A DNA stretch of 64,000 bases, from NCBI RefSeq assembly GCF_965249985.1, contig NZ_OZ252280.1, one strand, 5' to 3'. The notes beneath the pieces were generated by a model. The model was not told the origin of the DNA. It searched no databases and was given only the letters and a program-made list of their open reading frames with translations. Positions 1 through 6,930 of this stretch are shown here, piece by piece (position 1 is the stretch's first letter; every line of letters starts with the position of its first letter). This DNA is from Algiphilus sp022763315. GTDB taxonomy: Bacteria > Pseudomonadota > Gammaproteobacteria > Nevskiales > Nevskiaceae. A program made the translations under genes and the position numbers.

Positions 1-468
1 GTGGTGGTGACCAGTTCGGTCGCCCACTGGCTGGGTCGCATCAATGAACAGCGCTTCTTCGATGCCTCTAGCCATTTCAGCGCCGCGACCGCCTACGGCC
101 AGGCCAAGCTGGCCAACCTGCTGTACGCGCGTACCCTGGCGCGTCGATTACGGGATACGGATGTCCTGGTGAACGCCTTTCACCCAGGCGCGGTTGCTAC
201 CGGCATCTGGCGCGAACTCCCATCATTCGCCCGAGCCTTTGTCGGGCGCACCCTGATTTCCCCTGCACGTGGCGCCGACACCGGAAGCTGGTTGATACTC
301 GGCGATGACGACAAGCAACAGCGCGGCGGCTACTTCGTGCGACGCAAGGTGGCGTTTTCCTCGCCGGCCTCCCGTGACGAGGCCCTGGGGGATTGGCTCT
401 GGGAGCGCAGCGAAGCCATCGCGGGCGTGGTGCCTCCAAGCAGCGGAACGACAAGGATGCAGGCATGA
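1..468 (+). CDS. Short-chain dehydrogenase/reductase, C-terminal part (cut by window edge)
   Basis: The 5' end lies outside the window, so the NAD(P)-binding TGxxxGxG motif is not visible. What remains (about 155 residues) carries the SDR active site: a serine in VVTSS near residue 5 and the catalytic YxxxK as AYGQAKLAN near residue 32, followed by the HPGAVATGIWR segment typical of retinol-dehydrogenase/WWOX-like SDRs. It probably reduces or oxidises an alcohol/carbonyl in the cytoplasm, with unknown substrate. The stop codon overlaps the ATG of the next gene (ATGA), so the two are translationally coupled. Confidence 0.85.
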   Translation: MVVTSSVAHWLGRINEQRFFDASSHFSAATAYGQAKLANLLYARTLARRLRDTDVLVNAFHPGAVATGIWRELPSFARAFVGRTLISPARGADTGSWLILGDDDKQQRGGYFVRRKVAFSSPASRDEALGDWLWERSEAIAGVVPPSSGTTRMQA

Positions 469-1106
469 GTAGCGACGACCCCCAGGACCATCTCGATATC
501 GCGTCCATCGATGAACCGGCCGCTGGCGAAGAGATTTCCTACCAGACCTTCGGTGAGCACTTCATTCGCTACCTGGTCACCGTTCCTCGCCTCAAGGGCG
601 AGCTGGAAGAAGCGCTGCAGGCCACCATCGAAGGCTCGGCGGATGCCTTGCCCAATGATCTCCTGGTGGCGTCCTACCGCTTCGCCCCCAATGAAATGGA
701 CATCGAACGGCGCGTGAGCGAAGAAGCGGAAATCGGCTTCACCCTGCTGGTCGGTGGCCTGCTGACGCTGAAGCTGCGCGTGATGAGCATGACGGTTGCG
801 CTGCCAATGGAGGTTGAGATCCGGGTGGAGATCGACGTCCGGACCTTCGCCCCGCTGACCATCAAGCTCGAGCCGCGCAGGCTGCGCAGCCGCAACGTCA
901 CCGTGGAAACCCAACTGCCGAAGGAACTACGTCGGCTGCCAACCAAGATCCTCGACAAGGTCAATCCCCTGGTGCTGGCCGTGACCGACAACATCGTGCG
1001 TCAGGTCAATCGCCGGCTCGAGGACCCGGAACTCGCCAAGGCCACCACCATTGATGTACTGGCGATCGCGGAAGGCTCGCTGGGCGGGGGCAAGAGCGGC
1101 GGCTGA
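465..1106 (+). CDS. Unknown 213-residue protein coupled to the SDR gene
   Basis: I do not recognise a family. The ATG at 465 overlaps the stop of the SDR gene by four bases, which decides the start over the in-frame codon at 393. The product has no signal peptide. Its N-terminus is acidic (about 25 residues). The middle is rich in alternating hydrophobic residues (about residues 90-140: LLVGGLLTLKLRV, then MEVEIRVEIDV), suggesting beta strands such as a lipid- or ligand-binding barrel. A basic stretch (about 148-175) follows. The coupling suggests it works with the dehydrogenase. Function unknown. Confidence 0.75.
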   Translation: MSSDDPQDHLDIASIDEPAAGEEISYQTFGEHFIRYLVTVPRLKGELEEALQATIEGSADALPNDLLVASYRFAPNEMDIERRVSEEAEIGFTLLVGGLLTLKLRVMSMTVALPMEVEIRVEIDVRTFAPLTIKLEPRRLRSRNVTVETQLPKELRRLPTKILDKVNPLVLAVTDNIVRQVNRRLEDPELAKATTIDVLAIAEGSLGGGKSGG

Positions 1107-1126
1107 CGGCCGGCGCTCGGGCGGCA

Positions 1127-1156
1127 GTGTCACGCCACTCGAACGCACTGTCACGT
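1127..1156 (+). promoter_or_regulatory. Candidate upstream activator site: two TGTCACG copies 20 bp apart
   Basis: AGTGTCACG (1127-1135) and ACTGTCACG (1147-1155) lie 120-150 bp upstream of the sigma-54 promoter at 1276, where enhancer-binding activators usually bind. The CTGTCACR core recurs upstream of the two other sigma-54 promoters of this window (8966-8975 and 12296-12303). Binding by the AcoR-type activator at 37834 is inference. Confidence 0.5.
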
Positions 1157-1275
1157 CAAACCGTACGCAGACCGCACGTGGCGCGCCCGCACCGGCGTCG
1201 GCGGCACCGGTCTGATTGGCGATTTCACGCGTAGATTCAATCATATGAGTGCCGTTGTGCAGCGTGCGGTGGGGC

Positions 1276-1291
1276 TGGCACGTCCGATGCT
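1276..1291 (+). promoter_or_regulatory. Sigma-54 (-24/-12) promoter of the aldehyde dehydrogenase
   Basis: TGGCACGTCCGATGCT matches the consensus TGGCACG-N4-TTGCW at every fixed position except one (A for T at the start of the -12 box), with exact GG-to-GC spacing. Transcription would start near 1302, 35 bp before the ATG at 1337. Confidence 0.8.
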
Positions 1292-1336
1292 TTGAACAGG
1301 GAGCGATTCCCCGTACCCAATGCAGAGGAGACATGC

Positions 1337-2857
1337 ATGAATCAACCACAGGCTGTAACCACACCCGCCAAAACGCCCTTCCGCGACCGCTATGACAACT
1401 TCATCGGCGGCCAATGGGTTCCGCCCGCTTCGGGCCAGTACTTTGACAATCACTCGCCGCTGACCGGCGGCAAGATCTGCGAGATCGCGCGCTCCAACGC
1501 CGACGATGTGGAAAAGGCGCTGGACGCCGCCCACGCTGCCAAGACCGGCTGGGCCAACACCAGCCCGGCCGAGCGCGCCAACATCCTCAACGCCATTGCC
1601 CAGCGCATGGAAGAGAATCTGGAAGCGCTGGCGCAGGCCGAGACTTGGGACAACGGCAAGGCCATCCGTGAATCCACGGCGGCCGACGTGCCGCTGGCCA
1701 TCGACCATTTCCGGTATTTTGCCGGCGCCGTGCGCGCCCAGGAAGGCTCGATCAGCGTCATCGACGAGAAGACCATCGCCTACCACTTCCATGAGCCGCT
1801 GGGCGTCGTCGGCCAGATCATCCCCTGGAACTTCCCGCTGCTGATGGCGGTGTGGAAACTGGCCCCGGCTTTGGCTGCTGGCAACTGCGTGGTGATGAAG
1901 CCAGCCGAGCAGACCCCGGCCAGCATCATGCACTTCATGGACCTGATCGGCGATCTGGTGCCTGCCGGCGTGATCAACATCGTCAACGGCTTCGGTCTTG
2001 AGGCCGGCAAGCCGCTGGCGTCCAGCCCGCGCATTGCCAAGGCCGCCTTCACCGGCGAGACCACTACGGGCCGTCTGATCATGCAGTACGCGGCGCAGAA
2101 CCTGATTCCGGTGACGCTGGAACTGGGCGGCAAGTCGCCGAACGTGTTCTTTGCCGACGTCATGCGCGAAGACGACGCCTTCTTCGACAAGGCCATTGAA
2201 GGCTTCGTGCTGTTCGCCCTCAATCAGGGAGAAGTCTGCACCTGCCCAAGCCGTGCGCTGATTCAGGAATCCATCTATGACCGCTTCATGGAGCGTGCCC
2301 TCAAGCGCGTCGAAGCCATCAAGATGGAGAACCCGCTGTCGATGGACACGATGATGGGCGCCCAGGCTTCCAGCGAGCAGATGGAGAAGATCCTGAGCTA
2401 TATCGACATCGGCAAGCAGGAAGGCGCCGAGTGCTTGATCGGTGGTGAGCGTGCCCAGCTCGACGGCGACTACGCCAACGGCTACTACGTCAAGCCGACC
2501 GTGTTCCGTGGCCACAACAAGATGCGCATCTTCCAGGAAGAGATCTTCGGCCCGGTGGTCTCAGTCACCACCTTCAAGGACGAAGCCGAAGCCCTCGAGA
2601 TCGCCAACGACACGCTGTACGGCCTCGGCGCCGGTGTCTGGTCGCGTGATGCCAACATCTGCTATCGCATGGGCCGCGGTATTCAGGCCGGTCGCGTCTG
2701 GACGAACTGCTACCACGCCTACCCGGCGCACGCCGCCTTTGGCGGCTACAAGCAGTCCGGTATCGGTCGTGAAAACCACAAGATGATGCTCGAGCACTAC
2801 CAGCAGACGAAGAACATGCTGGTCAGCTATGACGAGAGCAAGCTGGGTTTCTTCTGA
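1337..2857 (+). CDS. exaC: NAD-dependent aldehyde dehydrogenase, ExaC/AcoD type
   Basis: 506 residues, the length of the ExaC/AcoD group. It oxidises aliphatic aldehydes (for example acetaldehyde formed by quinoprotein alcohol dehydrogenases) to acids with NAD in the cytoplasm. Visible landmarks: IIPWNFPLLM (161-170), the nucleotide-binding FTGETTTG (238-245), general base Glu262 in TLELGGKSPN, catalytic Cys301 in NQGEVCTCPSR, and the conserved tail HYQQTKNMLVSYD. The ATG at 1337 is preceded by GAGGAG (1325-1330), which favours it over the frame start at 1292. It has its own sigma-54 promoter and is followed by a terminator and a DUF779 gene, a common partner of this family. Confidence 0.95.
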   Translation: MNQPQAVTTPAKTPFRDRYDNFIGGQWVPPASGQYFDNHSPLTGGKICEIARSNADDVEKALDAAHAAKTGWANTSPAERANILNAIAQRMEENLEALAQAETWDNGKAIRESTAADVPLAIDHFRYFAGAVRAQEGSISVIDEKTIAYHFHEPLGVVGQIIPWNFPLLMAVWKLAPALAAGNCVVMKPAEQTPASIMHFMDLIGDLVPAGVINIVNGFGLEAGKPLASSPRIAKAAFTGETTTGRLIMQYAAQNLIPVTLELGGKSPNVFFADVMREDDAFFDKAIEGFVLFALNQGEVCTCPSRALIQESIYDRFMERALKRVEAIKMENPLSMDTMMGAQASSEQMEKILSYIDIGKQEGAECLIGGERAQLDGDYANGYYVKPTVFRGHNKMRIFQEEIFGPVVSVTTFKDEAEALEIANDTLYGLGAGVWSRDANICYRMGRGIQAGRVWTNCYHAYPAHAAFGGYKQSGIGRENHKMMLEHYQQTKNMLVSYDESKLGFF

Positions 2858-2910
2858 TCCACGGAGTACCCCCAACGTGCCGCCGATTGCGGCGGTATGC
2901 TTGAAGCTTG

Positions 2911-2940
2911 GCCCGCGCGGGATGCCGCGCGGGCTTTTTC
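2911..2940 (+). terminator. Rho-independent terminator after the aldehyde dehydrogenase
   Basis: GCCCGCGCGG-GATG-CCGCGCGGGC is a perfect 10-bp stem with a 4-nt loop (2911-2934), followed by TTTTT (2935-2939). It ends only 25 bp before the ATG of the DUF779 gene, so that gene depends on read-through or its own start. Confidence 0.9.
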
Positions 2941-2964
2941 TGCTGTTGTACAAGGAGACGCAAG

Positions 2965-3348
2965 ATGACAACGACAGCGACAGTACCGGCGCGCGTAACC
3001 GTCACGGATGAGGCAGCTGCCTTTATCGAGAGCCTGCGACAACAATACGGCGAGATCCTGTTCCACCAATCCGGCGGCTGCTGCGACGGCTCCTCGCCAA
3101 TGTGCTACATGCAGAACGACTTCATCGTTGGTGACCAGGATGTCTTCCTTGGCACCATTGCAGGCGTGCCCTTCTACATCAGCAAGCCACAATTCGAGTA
3201 CTGGAAACATACCCAGCTCATCATCGACGTCGTTCCTGGGCAGGGCGGCATGTTTTCGCTCGACAATGGCACTGGCAGGCGCTTTCTGGTGCGTTCTCGG
3301 CTGTTCTCCGACGCCGAGGCCGAAGCGCTCATCTCTCAGGGTGTCTGA
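2965..3348 (+). CDS. DUF779 protein associated with aldehyde dehydrogenase
   Basis: 127 residues beginning MTTTATVPAR, with AAGGAG (2952-2957) upstream of the ATG. The family signature is clear: ILFHQSGGCCDGSSPMC, a cysteine-rich turn near residues 30-46 (paired Cys then a third Cys), then GVPFYISKPQFEYWKHTQ. DUF779 proteins commonly sit next to AcoD/ExaC-type aldehyde dehydrogenases. Their biochemical role is not settled; the cysteines suggest metal or redox chemistry. It probably depends on the same sigma-54 promoter through partial read-through of the intervening terminator. Confidence 0.9.
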   Translation: MTTTATVPARVTVTDEAAAFIESLRQQYGEILFHQSGGCCDGSSPMCYMQNDFIVGDQDVFLGTIAGVPFYISKPQFEYWKHTQLIIDVVPGQGGMFSLDNGTGRRFLVRSRLFSDAEAEALISQGV

Positions 3349-3370
3349 CCCCTCCGCCTGGCTGGACTGC

Positions 3371-3415
3371 CCAGCGCGCGTGTGGATAAAAGCATGATCC
3401 ACGCGCCGGCGCTGG
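3371..3415. terminator. Long imperfect inverted repeat between convergent genes
   Basis: Arms CCAGCGCGCGTGTGGAT (3371-3387) and ATCCACGCGCCGGCGCTGG (3397-3415) pair with small bulges around a 9-nt A-rich loop. It sits between the DUF779 gene and the convergent hydrolase gene, so a bidirectional terminator is the simplest reading, though no clear T-run follows. The rest of 3349-3549 shows nothing else. Confidence 0.4.
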
Positions 3416-3549
3416 GGCCTCCACGTAGCGCCTGGCGGGTTGCCGCTACGGTCTACGCCGCGGGCTGATCGCGTCGTCCGGCGCGGCTGCCTCGCCTCTC
3501 GCTAAGAAGCACTTCCGCGACACCGCCTCCAGAGCCCCTCATGCCGGGT

Positions 3550-4557
3550 TCAGGGTGCGGGCGCGCGCTCCGTATTCCAATGCAGAACGGCGTCGCGATA
3601 CTCCGGGTAGAGATGGTTCACCGATCGCACGTACTCGTGCCGTGCGAGCGACCAATCCGAGAATCGTTCGTCGATAGGCAGCGTCAGCGCCTCGCCGATG
3701 CTGACTCCCCGCTGGGCGGCGTCGCGCAAATGGGTCTCCAGCCACTGTAGCCATTCCCGCGTTTCTTCCACAGCCTGCATCGTCGTCGGTGCACTGCCAT
3801 GCCCGGGGACAATCATCTGCGGGCGCATGGCCAGAATGGCGTCGAGCGCCTTCCTCCAGGCATCAAGATCGGCATGCGGCGTGGTCGGCGCGCGGCCGTT
3901 GAAGACCAGATCGCCTGCAAACAGCACGCCGGTCTGTTCATCTAGGATGGCCAGATCACTGGCGACTTGGCCGCTGTGTCCACCCCAGGCAATGAAGCGA
4001 AGGGCGCGGTCACCGATACGTTCGGGTCCCGGAACCGCCTCGTGATCAGGATGGACCGCTTGGCTGTCGCGCATCCAATCCCCCAGTAGCCGGAACAGCC
4101 CGTCGAGCAGCGCTTCGCCATCGATTTCCAGTGCGTTGCGGGTGTGTGGCAAGGCATAGACGGGACTGTCCGAAAAAGCCTGGGCGCCTACCACATGGTC
4201 GGGATGACGATGGGTGATGTACACCCGCGCGATGCCCTTGTCGGTGACTCGCTCGATGGCCGCGCGCATCTGGGTACCATAGAGTTGCGTCGGACCTGGA
4301 TCGATGACTACCGCACCGGCATCGGTTTCGATGAAACCGGTATTGAGAATGTTGCCCCCGTTGCTGCGATCGAAGTCGCCGTCGCTCCCCTCAAAGATCC
4401 ACACACCCGGCGCGATCTGACGTGGTTCGAGCTGGTAGTCCAGCGTCATCTCCCCGGCTCGCAATGGAGCGAGAAAGAGCCACGGCAGGATCAGCAGGGC
4501 AGCACCCCAACAAACGGTCCAGGCGCGTCCGCACTCATGGCGGGCTTGACTAGACAT
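3550..4557 (-). CDS. Quinoprotein relay system metallo-beta-lactamase-fold hydrolase
   Basis: 335 residues from the ATG at 4557, which overlaps the preceding gene by 8 bp; the frame extends to 4569. An N-terminal hydrophobic segment (about 13-33) indicates export. The zinc-binding motif HRHPDH is at 116-121, with further metal ligands likely in WGGHSGQ and FAGDLVFNGRAP, and GHGSAP near the C-terminus. This places it in the metallo-beta-lactamase superfamily, in the group found next to PQQ dehydrogenases ('quinoprotein relay system zinc metallohydrolase'). Substrate unknown. Last gene of the five-gene operon headed by the PQQ alcohol dehydrogenase. Confidence 0.87.
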   Translation of the reverse strand: MSSQARHECGRAWTVCWGAALLILPWLFLAPLRAGEMTLDYQLEPRQIAPGVWIFEGSDGDFDRSNGGNILNTGFIETDAGAVVIDPGPTQLYGTQMRAAIERVTDKGIARVYITHRHPDHVVGAQAFSDSPVYALPHTRNALEIDGEALLDGLFRLLGDWMRDSQAVHPDHEAVPGPERIGDRALRFIAWGGHSGQVASDLAILDEQTGVLFAGDLVFNGRAPTTPHADLDAWRKALDAILAMRPQMIVPGHGSAPTTMQAVEETREWLQWLETHLRDAAQRGVSIGEALTLPIDERFSDWSLARHEYVRSVNHLYPEYRDAVLHWNTERAPAP

Positions 4558-5347
4558 CGGAAGGAACACGCAGCGAAAAGCGGTTGGCGTTGTTATCGCG
4601 GCCGCGAATCAGTATGTCGCCAGAGCCGGGCGGCAGTCGCAGCGTGAAATTGGGGTCTTCGGATACCGATGCCAAGGTGCGCAGCGTGAACAACGGATTA
4701 CCACCTGCATCGGCAATGACTGTCTCGTCCAGATACAGCTCCGGCAGCCCGGCCACGAAGCCCGCGTCCATGGGATGACGTACCGTGAAGCTCAGCCGCC
4801 GGTCCTGGCCTTCGTTCGCGGCCCACACGCGGCCGCCGGCCTGCCCCAGCCGCTCGCGCCAATCCGGTCGGGCGCTGGCGATGCTCGGTGCGGTACAGCC
4901 ACCCCCGGCTGCCGAGACCCATCCACCGCCGATGTGCCAGACCCCATCCTTGTCCAGCACCGCTGCGCGCACAGGCGTTGCCTGCTGCACCTTGACCTCG
5001 AGCCCCAGCGACATCTCAGCCATGGGTGTTGCGGGGGTCAAATCTGCGGCGCTGGTGATGGGGTTCAGGTCGACGAAGATCACCATGCGCTGGATCGCCT
5101 CGAAGCCCTGCGCGGATGCGAACACGGGCACACGCGTGGAGTCCTCCGCTACCGCCGGCACCGTCACTGATACGCGGTCATCGAAGACATAATCCCGCCC
5201 CTCGAGGATGCGCGTTTCCATCACGCTCCAACTGGGTGACTTCAGGGGATCCTCGGGCGCCGCCGACAGGCTGGGCGCAAGGAAGAAGGCAACCGCACAG
5301 GTCACTACCCGTGCGGCTGCCTGGATGGACTGCGTTGTTGTCGTCAT
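4550..5347 (-). CDS. Quinoprotein dehydrogenase-associated SoxYZ-like carrier
   Basis: 265 residues from the ATG at 5347, preceded by AGGAGA; the longer frame to 5452 lacks a ribosome site. Signal peptide about 1-29 (cleavage after SLSA). Residues about 37-155 resemble SoxY, including a glycine-rich stretch with one cysteine (AAGGGCTAPS, Cys151), comparable to the sulfur-carrying cysteine of SoxY. Residues about 170-265 resemble SoxZ. The fused SoxYZ-like form is known beside PQQ dehydrogenases. Its role there is unproven; a periplasmic carrier or electron-relay part is inferred. Confidence 0.85.
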   Translation of the reverse strand: MTTTTQSIQAAARVVTCAVAFFLAPSLSAAPEDPLKSPSWSVMETRILEGRDYVFDDRVSVTVPAVAEDSTRVPVFASAQGFEAIQRMVIFVDLNPITSAADLTPATPMAEMSLGLEVKVQQATPVRAAVLDKDGVWHIGGGWVSAAGGGCTAPSIASARPDWRERLGQAGGRVWAANEGQDRRLSFTVRHPMDAGFVAGLPELYLDETVIADAGGNPLFTLRTLASVSEDPNFTLRLPPGSGDILIRGRDNNANRFSLRVPSDV

Positions 5348-5396
5348 TCTCGGCCGTCTCCTGAGCCGCATGGCCCCGTTGGCCCTTCTCGTTGAC

Positions 5397-6410
5397 CTAC
5401 AGCAGACCTGCGGTCGCACCGCCGGGACAGACTGGCAGCTTGGTCGCCGCATCGCTGGGCTGCATGACCATCAACCGCCCCTTGCTCACGCGTCCGGCGG
5501 TCTCGCCATCGGCACCCTGCATTGTCCCAATCGGCGCCACGTCGGGGATGCCGTACTTGGCAAAGATGGCCTGAATCGTGCCGTCGTCACGCATTGCCTG
5601 AACCGCTTCTTCCACTGCGGTCGCAAGCGCTTCATTGTCGGAGCGCAAACTCATGCCGACATCCCAGCTGCTGCGCACGCGGTCGGTGCGGAACAAATTG
5701 ACGACTTCGGCCATGGCGAATCGGCTGGCATCTGCGCCTTGCTTGGCCAGCAGGCTCTGCAGCTCGGTGCGCGGCGCGAATACGGCCTCGACTTCACCCG
5801 CGATCAGCCCCCCAATGGCTTCCGAGAGCTTGTCGTAGGTGCGCGTGTTGTCGCGAAGCTGACCGGAAAAGCCGTTGGTAGCGAAGGTAAAGCTCAAGGT
5901 ATAGAGCTCGACACCAATGCGTGCATCCCGAAACGGTGCTGCAGTGTCCACCTGATCCGGCAGACTGCCCATGCCTTCGCGCTGGTATAGCACCGCCATC
6001 GACTCGAAGTAATACGGCGCCGTGAAACGGTACTCGGGATTGCGCTCGGCAAAGCGTGGATCCTGTGGCACATGCATCAGCAGATGCGGAACCGCGCGTT
6101 CGATGGGCTGCCCCCAGGCGTCGAGACCGGGTGGATCAAGCTGCTCGAGGTCTTCGTCCATGGTGTCGTCGGCAACATAGGTATAAACCTCGGCGCGCCG
6201 ATCGAGCCGCTTGGCCAAGGCCTGCGCAATCTCGACATCCACGCCGAACAGGCCTTCGGCGGACTCCGCAGTACAGCTGTACGGCTCGAAGTTCTCGTAG
6301 ACCGCCACACGCAGCACGCCTTCGTCCATTTCCGCTGCGGCGCTCGCGCTGAAACAGGCCGCCGCGAGCAACAGCAGGCGTCGAATCCGGTGCTTTGCAT
6401 CAATTGCCAT
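5397..6410 (-). CDS. Quinoprotein-associated periplasmic substrate-binding protein (XoxJ-like)
   Basis: 337 residues with a signal peptide (about 1-26, ending ASAAA). It has the fold of solute-binding family 3: LRVAVYENFEPYSC near residue 33, GLFGVDVEIAQALAKRL near 53, and a second lobe with DARIGVELYTLS and FAKYGIPDVAPIG. This orphan binding protein, without ABC permease genes nearby, belongs to the group encoded with XoxF/PedH-type dehydrogenases, where it is thought to help activate the enzyme or deliver cofactor. Its start overlaps the end of the cytochrome gene by 11 bp. Confidence 0.88.
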   Translation of the reverse strand: MAIDAKHRIRRLLLLAAACFSASAAAEMDEGVLRVAVYENFEPYSCTAESAEGLFGVDVEIAQALAKRLDRRAEVYTYVADDTMDEDLEQLDPPGLDAWGQPIERAVPHLLMHVPQDPRFAERNPEYRFTAPYYFESMAVLYQREGMGSLPDQVDTAAPFRDARIGVELYTLSFTFATNGFSGQLRDNTRTYDKLSEAIGGLIAGEVEAVFAPRTELQSLLAKQGADASRFAMAEVVNLFRTDRVRSSWDVGMSLRSDNEALATAVEEAVQAMRDDGTIQAIFAKYGIPDVAPIGTMQGADGETAGRVSKGRLMVMQPSDAATKLPVCPGGATAGLL

Positions 6411-6828
6411 ATTTTTCTGCCATCGCGTCTTCGTATTTGGTCTCCAGCCAGGTTTTGATGGCCCAGACCGATTCCGGTTCCATCATGGCTTCGAAGGAGG
6501 GCATCCCCTTGCCGCCTTCACGGACCATGCTGATGAAGTACTGGTCGTCAAAACCAGGCTCGAGCATACGCAGATCGGGGGCGATACCGCCGGAGACGGC
6601 TTCAAGGCCGTGACAATTCACGCAGTTCTGGCCGTAACCGCGCTGGCCGGTTTCAATGATCTTCTCGCGGACCTCGCCCTCGGTGTCGCGATAGGGGTTT
6701 TCAGTGCCCCAGTCGTCCAGTGGCGGCAGGCCTTCCACATCCACGGCGGAGGGCACCACGTTGCCATGCGCATAGAGGGCGCCGGCAAAGACGGTGAGGA
6801 GGAAACTCAGTGTGATTATGCGAAACAT
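6400..6828 (-). CDS. pedF: Cytochrome c-550, PedF type
   Basis: 142 residues; signal peptide about 1-20 (ending GALYA). One haem-binding CVNCH near residue 69 within GYGQNCVNCHGLEAVSGGIAPDLR, the block typical of PedF. The axial methionine is probably in KGMPSFEAMM. It accepts electrons from the PQQ alcohol dehydrogenase in the periplasm and passes them to terminal oxidases. Second gene of the operon, 102 bp after the dehydrogenase. Confidence 0.9.
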   Translation of the reverse strand: MFRIITLSFLLTVFAGALYAHGNVVPSAVDVEGLPPLDDWGTENPYRDTEGEVREKIIETGQRGYGQNCVNCHGLEAVSGGIAPDLRMLEPGFDDQYFISMVREGGKGMPSFEAMMEPESVWAIKTWLETKYEDAMAEKYGN

Positions 6829-6930
6829 GGTGTGTACATCTCGATCCGTAGTGGGGGCAATCCCCGGAGTGGAAAGCGTGCCGCGCCAGCGCTGCGAGGC
6901 GCTGACGCGGCAGCCTGGAGCACGAGACCC

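Noticed and set aside
1241..2515. 424-codon open frame opposite the aldehyde dehydrogenase
   Set aside because: Product shows no known motif and is explained by high-GC codon use of the real gene.
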